A stretch of 64,000 nucleotides of DNA, from positions 1-64,000 of the forward strand of contig CAJJDO010000090.1 of the NCBI GenBank assembly GCA_905183005.1. Reading direction: 5' to 3'. Source of the DNA: Paramecium pentaurelia (lineage: Eukaryota; Ciliophora; Oligohymenophorea; Peniculida; Parameciidae). Each line of letters starts with the position of its first letter. Positions within the stretch are counted from its first letter, which is position 1. Made by a program: the position numbers and the translations under genes. Below, in pieces: positions 27,074 through 39,765 of this stretch. The notes beneath the pieces are model-generated. The model saw only the letters and a list, made by a program, of their open reading frames with translations. It ran no database searches and was not told where the DNA came from.

Positions 27074-27758
27074 GTAAATAGTAATTTGTATATAGAAATT
27101 TTAAAAAAGGGATAGTTTAAACTCATTTGTAGGAAAGAGATGTTGAAAAATAGAAAACTGTTTGTGAATTGAAAACATATATTAGTAAGTGGAAGTTGGT
27201 ATCAACTGAATATATAGGTGTTAGACATGATGGGCCTAAATTAATGAGAGATAAGGATAGACAATTAAAGAAGTCTGTGATGGAGATCCTTAGAGTCAGG
27301 ATTATATAATCTGAACCTTATTGATTTTAATTGGAGGAAACTTTCCTTCTTCGGATCAATAAAAAGATCAGAAATAAGAAATTGTGATTTTAATAATCAC
27401 TCATTTATGTAGAGTTTTACATTAAAAGGATCTGTTGGTTCATGTTATAGTAAACTCATCACCTTCAATCAATTTTGGTAGAATTTAAAAGAACGAGGGT
27501 TAATATTAATAGGGAATGGAGGTAAATAATTTTTCTAAGGGTTATTAAATTAAATGATTGTTTTTAATTATTTAATCGCTTGCCAATGTAATTAATTTTT
27601 TTAAACGAAGCATTGATAGCCCTTAGAGGATGATATTTTGCAATTTTTAAGGAATAGAAAATGTGAAGAATTTAGTGAAGATATTGGGAAGAAATAAATC
27701 TAAATTAGATAGTTCATTAATAAACTTAATTAATTTAATATCAATAAAATAATAATAA
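27074..27758. repeat. 685-bp segment, first copy
   Basis: Identical to 28764-29448 (offset 1690). It carries decayed plus-strand coding text, for example NLNLIDFNWRKLSFFGSIKR and FQSFTLKGSVGSCYS-like words in a single frame near 27310-27450. Upstream frames are broken and no family was recognised. The copy ends at the n at 27759. Its left boundary falls on GTAAATA, shared with the other copy. Confidence 0.75.
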
Positions 27759-27759
27759 N

Positions 27760-28764
27760 TACTTTCTTCTTATTCTGTAAACTAAAGAGCATTAAGAAAA
27801 GGTTTAAAGGTTAATATATCCACACCAAGGATTGCTAAATATTAGGCAACCATGTCTGCACTTAAATTTAGGCAGTAATCATTGACACCCCAATTTTAAT
27901 TTTTATCTCTTTCCTGCATCAAAAATTAAAAGTTAATTTAATTTTTGGACTTTCATTTTATTAATCCATAATTATATATTATTTGAGAATGATGTTCAAT
28001 TTTATTAATTTACTAAAAATTTTCTCATACTTATCGAACATAGTTAAGATAATATTCATTAATCATTATCAGTGCAGAGAAGAGATACCTATGAAATTAG
28101 CTTTTAAGCCATCCATACTAGTTGGTCGAGTTGGTAATGTGTTTTGGTCGAGATATTAGATTTCAGAATAAGACAGAAGTACTCTCAAAGATGTGATTTG
28201 ACATAATCTAAAGCAACTCTCTCTTTCAAAGTGATTAAGGTAAAAAAGATCAAGAAAAAGAAGAAGGTTGATTTTGAAAATAAAGCATAGATTAAATAAG
28301 AAGTGTATGGCATATATTGATACAGCTTTTGGTTCTCCTGGTCTGGCCAAGTACCTAATGAATACTGAAGCAAGTACACAATATAAACCAATTGGACCAA
28401 AGAGAACTTTTCCTTCGATTATCAGGATATTCAAGAAGAAAAGTGATAATTTTAATAGGATCAGAAACCGTAACTCGTTAAACTTACCGAGAAGAATTAA
28501 ATATTAAAGAAGAATTAGAAGGTTCTTGAATCGATGTTGGTTGATCTAAGGAATAATTAATTAGAGAGGAGGTTATTTGATCTGGAGAGAGTTAGAGTTG
28601 TAGAGGGATGATAAGGAGAGGAATTAGATAACTAAGAAGATATAAATGAATTAATTGGACCCAGTATTAATCTCATAATAAGGCAGTATGATCTCTGTAG
28701 CGAATAAATAATTCCTTACACAGAGACTAAACAAATAAATGTATGTTGACTTTTTGTATGACTG
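27760..28764. mobile_element. probable retained IES (internal eliminated sequence), left end missing
   Basis: This ~1-kb stretch separates the gap from the second copy of the 685-bp segment. It ends at TA (28765-28766), and its terminal 8 bases, read inward on the minus strand (28766 to 28759), are TACAGTCA. That fits the Paramecium IES end consensus TAYAGYNR at every position. In the first copy the flank joins the same segment directly at a single TA (27075-27076), as after precise excision. The left IES end is not visible because the contig begins inside the element. Inside are coding-like remnants on the plus strand (AYIDTAFGSPGLAKYLMNTE near 28312-28370) of unknown origin. Retention in part of the molecules, or a germline contig joined to a somatic one, would explain the layout. 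Confidence 0.6.
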
Positions 28765-29448
28765 TAAATAGTAATTTGTATATAGAAATTTTAAAAAAGG
28801 GATAGTTTAAACTCATTTGTAGGAAAGAGATGTTGAAAAATAGAAAACTGTTTGTGAATTGAAAACATATATTAGTAAGTGGAAGTTGGTATCAACTGAA
28901 TATATAGGTGTTAGACATGATGGGCCTAAATTAATGAGAGATAAGGATAGACAATTAAAGAAGTCTGTGATGGAGATCCTTAGAGTCAGGATTATATAAT
29001 CTGAACCTTATTGATTTTAATTGGAGGAAACTTTCCTTCTTCGGATCAATAAAAAGATCAGAAATAAGAAATTGTGATTTTAATAATCACTCATTTATGT
29101 AGAGTTTTACATTAAAAGGATCTGTTGGTTCATGTTATAGTAAACTCATCACCTTCAATCAATTTTGGTAGAATTTAAAAGAACGAGGGTTAATATTAAT
29201 AGGGAATGGAGGTAAATAATTTTTCTAAGGGTTATTAAATTAAATGATTGTTTTTAATTATTTAATCGCTTGCCAATGTAATTAATTTTTTTAAACGAAG
29301 CATTGATAGCCCTTAGAGGATGATATTTTGCAATTTTTAAGGAATAGAAAATGTGAAGAATTTAGTGAAGATATTGGGAAGAAATAAATCTAAATTAGAT
29401 AGTTCATTAATAAACTTAATTAATTTAATATCAATAAAATAATAATAA
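28764..29448. repeat. 685-bp segment, second copy
   Basis: Same sequence as 27074-27758, here preceded by the putative IES and continuing rightward into unique DNA. In the processed chromosome there is probably only one copy, running from the left flank through this segment to 29449 onward. Confidence 0.75.
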
Positions 29449-31099
29449 ATAAGCTTATATTATTGTATTTCTGTTTGTGAGTAAATGATATATCAAACTC
29501 TTTTCTTCACTATCTCTTGGGAATTTTTCTTCTCATAACTTCAATCTTGAATGAAGATTTTATATTTTATGCGAGTGTTTATTAATAGATATTTAATCTA
29601 TAGTTTATAGTCTACTAGTCTTATTCTTCTTGTTCAAATATGCTTGAGGGCTTAAAGATTTAGAACAGAAAAGAGCTATGGATTTAAACATGACTTAACG
29701 ACCATTAAGCTTCACATTACTTATATTTTTCTAATTATATTTAATGTCTTTCAAGATACCCATAATATGGAAGGTATTTAATCTTATGCGTAAAACTCAG
29801 GGATAGCAGTATTTCTATATAATCGCAAACTCCCTTTACTAAACTCCATTTCATTTATATGTAAACTATTGCCATCTAAGTCTATAACTAAAAGTATTCC
29901 AGACTTCATGTTCATCAATTACTTCATTGAAGGTGTTTTCAGCTAATTTAAGTTTGAGCTTAATTGAAGCTCTATACAATTACTTCCATCTCAGTAATTC
30001 CCTTAAGAGTAAGTACACAAATTAAAAGATCCTACTAATTTAATCTCCACTTAAAATTTATTGACTTATAATATGAAATTCGAAATAATATTTAAATATT
30101 TTAACTTGAGACATACAAAGAAATTTTTTTCTATTTCGGCTAAAATATACATCATGAAAAAAGTTGCGCATAATATTGAGTAATAAAAATAAGTCCTTAA
30201 TGATAAGATTGTGTAACCCATTAGATCATCAGAAACATCACTTGCATACAATATTAAGATTTATGGAGGTCAGATAGCTTCCAAATAAATAAGAAATTAG
30301 TATAGGCTTAGTTGTTACTCCTAATCCTAATTTTTCAATTAAAATTCCACTTTCGATTTATCAGTTAATTATAAACATTTTTGATTCATTATTGTATCAA
30401 TATATAGTATTTTATAAAGTTAAAGTAAGAAGCTATTTTTATCTATAAAAAAAAATATTAACAGTTGATTGTCACTTGTATCCTATTAATTAAATCCTAA
30501 GTTTTTCACAAAAATACCTTTTCAATTCTTGATTCAGAAAAAAATAAAGTGGGATACCCCTAAGGTGTTGGATGTTTAGGTTTTATTTTTTATTTTCCTG
30601 TAAAGGTGACAATCTATCTTTGAAGGCTCAGACTAAGTTTTATTCATGAATATCAAATCTTGAATACTCTACTTATCCATAATCTAATTTTAAAATTTCA
30701 ATTCTTTTAGAAAAAAACAATTTTATGACAACTATTTATCGAATAATCATAATTAAAATAATAAACAAGGAGTTTTACAACATACTCCTTTCTTCATTAG
30801 TTAGCTGAAAAATTACAATTATTTTTCTCTAAAATAGATTAAAAAGGAAAAAGAATGAATCAATAATAGCAATTAAAATAAATATAAGTTATTTATCCAG
30901 ATAAAAATTACTTATTCTATATTATTAAGAATCAATCAATGCAAATGTTATCTTGATTTCTCAATAGCATAATTTACCTCTAATATTGCCAATTTCATAT
31001 CTACACAAAGTCTAAACTTCTATTTAATTCTTTTATCGATTTTACAGTATATAACTTAAATTTAGAGTAATAGAAATTCAATATTAAAAATAAAAGAAA
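29449..31099. other. spacer between the duplicated blocks
   Basis: No gene is supported. Its last ~540 bp (from CTAAGGTGTTGGA near 30561) resemble the upstream region of the first WD40-array gene and should hold the promoter of the second. Confidence 0.45.
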
Positions 31100-34000
31100 A
31101 TGCAAGGCTCTTTTTAAATCTAGGAAGCCATAGCCGACATATTTAGTTAAGTTAAGGATGTAGAAGAATATATCTTTGGTTTCATGTTAGAAATGTTTAG
31201 AAAGGAGAAAATTTAAGATTGCATTGGTTATCTTTCAGATGGAGGGAACCAAAGATAATTAGAATTATAACTTTTTAAAGATGAAAATCTATAACTTTTT
31301 GATATGTGGTGGAAATTAGATGTTGTAAAAAAAAGTATGATGAAAATTAAAAATATTCTCAAATAAATAAAAAATCATTAATTTAATAAGAAAGACTATT
31401 CAACAGAAGAATCTATGCAGGATCTAATTAACAGCATAAAGGATAATAGATGGATCAGAGATTTTTTGTTATTTTTAGTTCACCTCACATCAATAGATAA
31501 AACTTTCATATAATGTGGGTCTAATTCATTACATATATTAATTAAGATGAAGATAGACCTTAGAAAAAAAAATTTTGAAAATATTAAGATACAAAATACT
31601 TCCTTAAAAGGAGCAAATTTTTTTCGATGCAATTTAAGTAGATCTTAATTTAATAATGTAAATATAAGTAATATGAATTTGAATGGTGCGTTATTATTTA
31701 ACTGTGAATGGAGGAATATTAAGATCAATGAATTGAGTAAATTAGATGGCCATAATGATGGTGTGAATTTAGTGTGCTTCTCTCCTGATGGTACTACAGT
31801 AGTTACTTGCGGTGGAAGATCTTTTTATTTAAGCATTGATAATTCTATCCGTCTATGGGATGTCAAAACAGGCTAATAAAAAGCCAAACTAGATGGTCAT
31901 ACTAACAATGTCGACTCAGTTAGTTTCTCACCTGATGGAACTCTATTAGCTTCTGGGAGTAAAGATAAATATATCCTTTTATGGGATGTTTGGACTAAGA
32001 AAAAAAGAGCCAAATTAGATGGTCATAGTGGATATGTTTACTCAGTCTATTTCTCTCCTGATGGTGATACATTAGCTTCTGGTAGTCATGATAAGTCTAT
32101 CCGTCTATGGGATGTCAAAACAGGATAATAAAAAGCTAAATTAATTGGTCATACAAACTCTGTCTATTCAGTCTGTTTCTCTCCTGATGGAAATACATTA
32201 GCTTCAGGTAGTGATGATTAATCTATTCGTCTATGGGAAGTTAAAACAGGAAATTAAAAAGCTTAATTTGATGGTCATAGTGATTATGTTTACTCAGTCT
32301 ATTTCTCTCCTGATGGTGATACATTAGCTTCTGGTAGTCATGATAAGTCTATCCGTCTATGGGATGTCAAAACAGGATAATAAAAAGCTAAATTAATTGG
32401 TCATACAAACTCTGTCTATTCAGTCTGTTTCTCTCCTGATGGAAATATATTAGCTTCTGGTAGTTCTGACAAGTCTATCCGTTTATGGGATGTTGAAACA
32501 GGAGATTAAAAGGCTTAAATGGATGGTCATACTAACTAAGTCAACTCAGTTAGTTTCTCACCTGATGGAAATTTATTAGCTTCTGGTAGTTTTGATAACT
32601 CTATCCGTTTATGGGATGTGTGGACTAAGATAAAAAAACCCAAATTAGATGGTCATACTAGCACTGCATATTCAGTTTGCTTCTCTCCTGATGGTAATGC
32701 ATTAGCTTCAGGTAGTTCTGACAAGTCTATCCGTCTATGGGATTTCAAAACAGGATAATAAAAAGCTAAATTAATTGGTCATACAAACTCTGTCTATTCA
32801 GTTTGTTTCTCTCCTGATGGAAATATATTAGCTTCTGGTAGCTCTGACAAGTCTATCCGTTTATGGGATGTTGAAACAGGAGATTAAAAAGCTTAAATAG
32901 ATGGTCATGCTAGCCCTGTTTACTCAGTCTGTTTCTCTCTTGATGGATCTACATTAGCTTCTGGTAGTAATGATAGGTCGATCCGTCTATGGGATGTTCA
33001 AACAGGATAATAAAAAGCTTAATTTGATGGTCATAGTGATTATGTTTACTCAGTCTATTTCTCTCCTGATGGTGATACATTAGCTTCTGGTAGTGCTGAT
33101 AATTGTATCCGTTTATGGGATCTCAAAACAGGATAATAAAAAACTAAATTAGATGGTCATACAAACTCTGTCTATTCTGTCTGTTTCTCTCCTGATGGAA
33201 ATATATTAGCTTCTGGTAGTTCTGACAAGTCTATCCGTCTATGGGATGTAAAAGCAGCGCAATAAAAAGCTTATTTAGATGGTCATGCTAGCACTGTCTA
33301 CTCAGTTTGTTTCTCTCCCAATGGAAATACATTAACTTCTTGTAGTGGTGATTACTCTATCCGTCTATGGGATGTCAAAACAGGATAATTTCAAGCTAAA
33401 TTTGATGGTCATACTAGTTATGTCTACTCAGTCTGTTTCTCACCTGATGGAAAAACATTAACATCTTGTAGTAAAGATAACTCTATTCGTTTATGGAATT
33501 TGGAGACTAAGTTAAAAAATACCAAATTAGATATTCATACTAGCACTGGATACTCAGTTTGCTTCTCTCCGGATGGTAATACATTAGCTTCGGGTAGTGA
33601 TGATAAATTTATCCTTTTATGGGATATCAAAACAGGATACCAAAAAGCTTAATTCGATGGTCATGCTAGCACTGTCTATTCAGTTTGTTTCTCTCCTGAT
33701 GGAAATACATTAGCTTCAGGTAGTTCTGACAAGTCTATTCGTCTATGGGATGTTAAATCAGTATAATAAAAAGCTTAATTAGATGGTCATGCTAGCACTG
33801 TCTACTCAGTTTGTTTTTCTCCTGATGGAAATACATTAGCTTCTTGTAGTAATGATAAGTCCATCCGACTATGGAATGTCAAAACACAATAATTTAAAGC
33901 AAAATTAGATGGTCATGCAAGCACTGTTTTTTCAGTCTGTTTCTCCCCTGATGGAAATACATTAGCTTCTTGTAGTAATGATAAGTCCATCCGACTATGG

Positions 34001-36064
34001 AATGTCAAAACACAATAATTTAAAGCAAAAATAGTTGGTCATGCTAGTACTGTTTTTTCAGTCTCTTTCTCCCCTGATGGAAATACATTAGCTTCTTGTA
34101 GCCATGATAAGTCCATCCGATTATGGAATGTCAAAACACACTAATTTAAAGCCAAATTAGATGGTCATGTTAGCACTGTCTATTCAGTTTGTTTCTCTCC
34201 TGATGGAAATACATTAGCTTCTGGTAGTTATGATTAGTCTATCCGTCTATGGGATGTCAAAACAGGATAATAAAAAGCCAAATTAGATGGTCATAGTGGA
34301 TATGTCTACTCAGTCTGTTTCTCTCCTGATGGAAATACATTAGCTTCTTGTAGTAATGATAAGTCCATCCGACTATGGAATGTCAAAACACAATAATTTA
34401 AAGCAAAATTAGATGGTCATGCAAGCACTGTTTTTTCAGTCTGTTTCTCCCCTGATGGAAATACATTAGCTTCTTGTAGTAATGATAAGTCCATCCGACT
34501 ATGGAATGTCAAAACACAATAATTTAAAGCAAAAATAGTTGGTCATGCTAGTACTGTTTTTTCAGTCTCTTTCTCCCCTGATGGAAATACATTAGCTTCT
34601 TGTAGCCATGATAAGTCCATCCGATTATGGAATGTCAAAACACACTAATTTAAAGCCAAATTAGATGGTCATGTTAGCACTGTCTATTCAGTTTGTTTCT
34701 CTCCTGATGGAAATACATTAGCTTCTGGTAGTTATGATTACTCTATCCGTCTTTGGGATGTCACAACAGGATAATAAAAAGCCAAATTAGATGGTCATGC
34801 TAGCATTGTCAACTCAGTCTGTTTCTCACCTGATGGAAATAAATTAGCTTCTGGTAGTTGTGATTACTCTATCCGTCTATGGGATGTGAAGAATATGATA
34901 AAAAAGACTAAATTAGATTGTCATTCTAGCAGTGTCTACTCAATCTAATTCTCTCCTGATGGTAATACATTAGCATCTAGTAGTAAAGATAAGTCTATTC
35001 GTTTATGGGAGGTTAGAACAGGATAATAAAAAGCTTAATTAGATGGCCATACTGGATATGTCTATTCAGCCTGTTTTTCACCTGATGGAAATACATTAGC
35101 TTCAGGTAGTGGTGATTTTTCTATCCGTCTATGGGATTTCTAAACAGGATTACAAAAAGCAAAATTGGATGGTCATGAGAATTGGGTAATGTCGGTCTGT
35201 TTCTCTTCTGATAGAAATACATTAGCATCTAGTAGTAAAGATAAGTCTATCCGTCTATGGGATGTCAAAACAGGATAATAAAAAGCTAAATTAGATGGTC
35301 ATACAAACACTGTCTACTCAGTCTGTTTCTCTCCTGATGGAAATACATTAGCTTCAGGTAGTGATGATTAATCTATTCGTCTATGGGAAGTTAAAACACG
35401 ATAATAAAAAGCTAAATTAGATGGTCATACCAACTCTGTCTATTCAATCTGTTTCTCTCCTGATGGAAATATATTAGCTTCAGGCAGTTCTGACAAGTCT
35501 ATCCGTCTATGGGATGTAAAAACAGCTTAATAAAAAGCTTATTTAGATGGTCATGCTAGCACTGTCTACTCAGTTTGTTTCTCTCCCGATGGAAATACAT
35601 TAACTTCTGGTAGTGGTGATTACTCTATCCGTCTATGGGATGTCAAAACAGGTTAATTTCAAGCTAAATTTGATGGTCATACTAGTGATGTCTACTCAGT
35701 CTGTTTCTCACCTGATGGAAATACATTAGCATCATGTAGTGATGATATGGAAATTCGTCTATGGGAAATAAAGAGAGAATAAGAAATGAATTCCTATGAT
35801 AAAATTTACAATAATATGTTCATAAATATTAAGACTCCACTACAGTAAATTACCCTTAATTCAGAAGGTAGTATTATATTTTCTATATTTTTAGTCTCTA
35901 ATTATATAACTACACTCCTTATATCCTAAAAGTCAATATTTTAATCTAAAGGAGCTTTAATACTGAATGGAGAGTTTATAAATCAGTCAGGCATCGATTT
36001 AAAAACATTATTGCAACAAAAAGGAAGTTATTTCTTGGAAAGCTTATCGTAAAATTTAATTTGA
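31100..36064 (+). CDS. pentapeptide + long WD40-array protein, copy 2, intact (1645 aa)
   Basis: ATG at 31100, TGA at 36062-36064, one 27-nt intron at 35868-35894 in the same position as in copy 1. The spliced length is exactly 1646 codons. The N-terminus (MQGSFQIQEAIADIF) parallels copy 1, with a helical region, then pentapeptide-like repeats (LENIKIQ-type, KGANFFRC, LSRSQFN). About 32 WD40 repeats follow, nearly all 42 residues (126 bp), many differing only at a few positions just after GH and around SGS.D.S. A short C-terminal domain follows (GALILNGEF, TLLQQKGSY). Thirty-two blades would make four or five seven-bladed propellers. Repeats are so alike that unequal exchange or gene conversion must be recent. 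Most Gln codons in the TGQQ linker are TAA. Likely a cytosolic protein-interaction scaffold; the ligand is unknown. Confidence 0.9.
33819..34737 (+). repeat. internal 504-bp duplication (four WD40 units)
   Basis: The four-blade block starting near 33819 recurs 504 bp later (exactly 4 x 126) from about 34323. Over roughly 415 bp no difference was noticed, including unusual variants such as SCSHDKS and VKTHQFKAK. This is the youngest event visible in the array, and it keeps the frame. Confidence 0.8.
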
Positions 36065-38167
36065 TAGTTATCAACATAAATACAACAATAAATTTCTTAT
36101 ATTTTTTAACTAAGTCTTTATCAGTTCCGCTCTTCATCTTTACTACTTAAGATAGATAAGTAAAAGTTTTTACAAGGGTTTTCCATTTATTTAATGTAGG
36201 GAATATTTAATGATGTGCCTGAAAAGCTGTTATTAATTAATATCTATAGAGATTTAAAGCTAAATGATACTAAAATTAAAGAAATACTTGAGATATATTA
36301 ACAGACAACACTTAGCACAACAAAGACGTAATAATTATTCAAGGAAAATTAAAAGTAAATTAACACAAGTCATTCTTTTAAATCATCTAGGATATTATGA
36401 TAGGTTTGCTTAATTTAGTATTATTTATAAAAGGGATAGGTATTAAAAGTTATAATTAATAGTTTAAAAGTTATTTTTTGTTCATAAATGTAAAGGTATA
36501 TTTAATAACAAAAATAATTAAAAGATATGTCAATAATTAAAAAAAATAAAGTTTATCCTTGAATTAATTTAAACTATAAAAAAGTTAAAACTATTAAATT
36601 TAATAATACCTTTTATTATTTATATTTAGATATAAAAGTATATATAAAATATTGTAAAGATAAATTAATGATCAATAAGTATTATATGCCAAAAAGGATT
36701 AAGACTTAAGGATATATTTATATCTACCCTAAATTATAATTAGAAGAAATAACATTTCCACTTATCTTATTACTGATGATTATTGACTTAATGCTACATT
36801 CAAAGAAACTTTCAACAACACTTTGAATATCTTTAAATATTAAACATTCATAAATTCCTGACATAATGTANTTGTTTCTCTCCCGATGGAAATACATTAA
36901 CTTCTGGTAGTGGTGATTACTCTATCCGTCTATGGGATGTCAAAACAGGTTAATTTCAAGCTAAATTTGATGGTCATACTAGTGATGTCTACTCAGTCTG
37001 TTTCTCACCTGATGGAAATACATTAGCATCATGTAGTGATGATATGGAAATTCGTCTATGGGAAATAAAGAGAGAATAAGAAATGAATTCCTATGATAAA
37101 ATTTACAATAATATGTTCATAAATATTAAGACTCCACTACAGTAAATTACCCTTAATTCAGAAGGTAGTATTATATTTTCTATATTTTTAGTCTCTAATT
37201 ATATAACTACACTCCTTATATCCTAAAAGTCAATATTTTAATCTAAAGGAGCTTTAATACTGAATGGAGAGTTTATAAATCAGTCAGGCATCGATTTAAA
37301 AACATTATTGCAACAAAAAGGAAGTTATTTCTTGGAAAGCTTATCGTAAAATTTAATTTGATAGTTATCAACATAAATACAACAATAAATTTCTTATATT
37401 TTTTAACTAAGTCTTTATCAGTTCCGCTCTTCATCTTTACTACTTAAGATAGATAAGTAAAAGTTTTTACAAGGGTTTTCCATTTATTTAATGTAGGGAA
37501 TATTTAATGATGTGCCTGAAAAGCTGTTATTAATTAATATCTATAGAGATTTAAAGCTAAATGATACTAAAATTAAAGAAATACTTGAGATATATTAACA
37601 GACAACACTTAGCACAACAAAGACGTAATAATTATTCAAGGAAAATTAAAAGTAAATTAACACAAGTCATTCTTTTAAATCATCTAGGATATTATGATAG
37701 GTTTGCTTAATTTAGTATTATTTATAAAAGGGATAGGTATTAAAAGTTATAATTAATAGTTTAAAAGTTATTTTTTGTTCATAAATGTAAAGGTATATTT
37801 AATAACAAAAATAATTAAAAGATATGTCAATAATTAAAAAAAATAAAGTTTATCCTTGAATTAATTTAAACTATAAAAAAGTTAAAACTATTAAATTTAA
37901 TAATACCTTTTATTATTTATATTTAGATATAAAAGTATATATAAAATATTGTAAAGATAAATTAATGATCAATAAGTATTATATGCCAAAAAGGATTAAG
38001 ACTTAAGGATATATTTATATCTACCCTAAATTATAATTAGAAGAAATAACATTTCCACTTATCTTATTACTGATGATTATTGACTTAATGCTACATTCAA
38101 AGAAACTTTCAACAACACTTTGAATATCTTTAAATATTAAACATTCATAAATTCCTGACATAATGTA
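35575..38167. repeat. exact 1296-bp duplication around a one-base gap (unmerged contig overlap)
   Basis: Bases 35575-36870 recur at 36872-38167 (offset 1297). The left copy ends at the n at 36871 and the right copy starts right after it, as expected for unmerged overlapping contigs. The right copy therefore repeats the last ~490 bp of the WD40-array gene (to 37361, with its intron) and its 3' flank. That partial copy should not be counted as another gene. Confidence 0.85.
36065..36870. other. 3' flank of the WD40-array gene, left copy
   Basis: Paralogous to the region after copy 1. It carries broken coding words (for example NDVPEKLLLINIYRDLKLND near 36205-36265) without an open frame. It ends at the n at 36871 and is part of the 1296-bp assembly duplication. 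Confidence 0.45.
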
Positions 38168-39765
38168 TAATCACTGTTACCTTCAAAATGATTTTAATCA
38201 GTAATTTATATCAAGATAAAAATATCCCACATCACTTCTTAGCTTTAAACTGAATTCTATGATGAACTCATCAACCAGTCAAATTTACATTAAGATTAAT
38301 ATTAATCAATTATCAAAGATTATTAAATAATTTAAACCAAATCTATTGACCAAATTGATAAAAAAGAAAAAAGGAATCAATGATGGTATTGTTCCACATT
38401 TGAATACTTCATAATTGATGGTGTTAAAATAATTTAGTATTCTTTACAAATGAATCAATCCCATTCAATCTTAAATTAATTGAATGAGAAATCTATTGAC
38501 AAACTGAATAAAAAAATAGGAAAACAATGAATCCTATCAATATGTCCATGTATGTATGTGTATATTTTCTTAATGAAAAAATATCATTCTTTGATTATTT
38601 AAAAATTTTAATTTTTCATTGACTTTAATAATTACTTTTTATAAATATTTTTAAAGAGAAATTATTATTATGCATTATTAACTATTTGAATGATTATTAT
38701 TTATTTATTATAAACTCGTTAAAGGGTTAATTTTGCGATCAAAGATATCTATCATCATTTGACTATTTCATAACCTTGAAAATTTTATGAAAACCTTAAA
38801 TGTATTGTCAACTCAATTAAATTGTTAATTCAAATTGGAAAATTAGTAGAGCTAGATTATGTAATGATTTTCTCTTTGGAATTTGAATTTAATGAGCTAT
38901 GCCAATGTGTCCAGCTACTATGAACATTTGTAAATCTATATTTTATACAGATATTGTTAACATAAATCAACCTAAGTTATCAAGTGTATAAAATTTGACA
39001 TTTTCAATTTATGAAAACTTTTTGTTTCACAATAAATGTCAAGCAAAGTTATGATTATTTTTGATTTCTTTCTCTTCCATCATATTTATGCATATTAGAC
39101 TTAGATGTCAAATCAGAAAATAATCATGCAGAAAAAAGTTTATTTCCTAGTTGTAAAGACACTAATTTGTTGTTATAAATGATCATTACTATTCTTGAAA
39201 GCCGGCATCATTGTTCATAACTGAGTCAATTGATTATAAAATCTGAAATGCACATCTTGATATCATAAGCATCTTTTTTTCTGGCCCACGATATGTATAT
39301 GCCTTGAAAAGTTCTGATAATTATTTGTTTAAGGTAATCTACCTACTATATTTGAAAAAGTAAAAATAATAAATTACATTGTATTTCTAAATAATTTATC
39401 ATTTAGAATTGATTTCACTAAGTAGGCAAAGCAGAATCAAAAAAGCAAAATTTATCTTCCACTCAACTGATCATATTCAAAATCTTATAAGAAGATCCTC
39501 TTTTATACAAGCACTGTCAGATAACCACATAAAAAATGATTTATGATTAAGAACTTGAGGATAAATCACTTGCATTGATTAAAGATATCAAGCATATATA
39601 TCCTTGTAAATGTAGCAATCTGAAAGCTCAATTAAAAATATCTAATGTTTAAAAAATAGAATATGTCGCTTGAAGAGAGATATAAAAAATTATCTAATGT
39701 TCTCAAATATAATACTAAATGTCTAAAAATTATTTGTAAAATAAATAAATTAATTAATGTAACAT
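38168..39765. other. gene-poor region with decayed fragments
   Basis: On the plus strand, near 39530-39670, a 45-codon frame reads DQELEDKSLALIKDIKHIYP and ends on TGA. Just before it another frame reads NLIRRSSFIQALSDNHIKN. On the minus strand, near 39190-39310, YLKQIIIRTFQGIYISWARK is seen. These are isolated remnants of unidentified genes. The last ~90 bp form the short upstream region of the next gene. Confidence 0.35.

Noticed and set aside
28268..28507. Plus-strand frame reading AYIDTAFGSPGLAKYLMNTE
   Set aside because: Looks coding but is interrupted upstream and has no recognisable family; treated as a remnant inside the putative IES rather than as a gene.
23800..36000. Regular ~126-bp repeats as a CRISPR-like or satellite array
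   Set aside because: The period is a 42-residue WD40 blade in one open frame, so the repeat is explained by coding sequence.
36872..37361. Third WD40 fragment with C-terminal domain and intron
   Set aside because: It is an exact repeat of 35575-36064 beginning right after an n, so it is an unmerged contig overlap.
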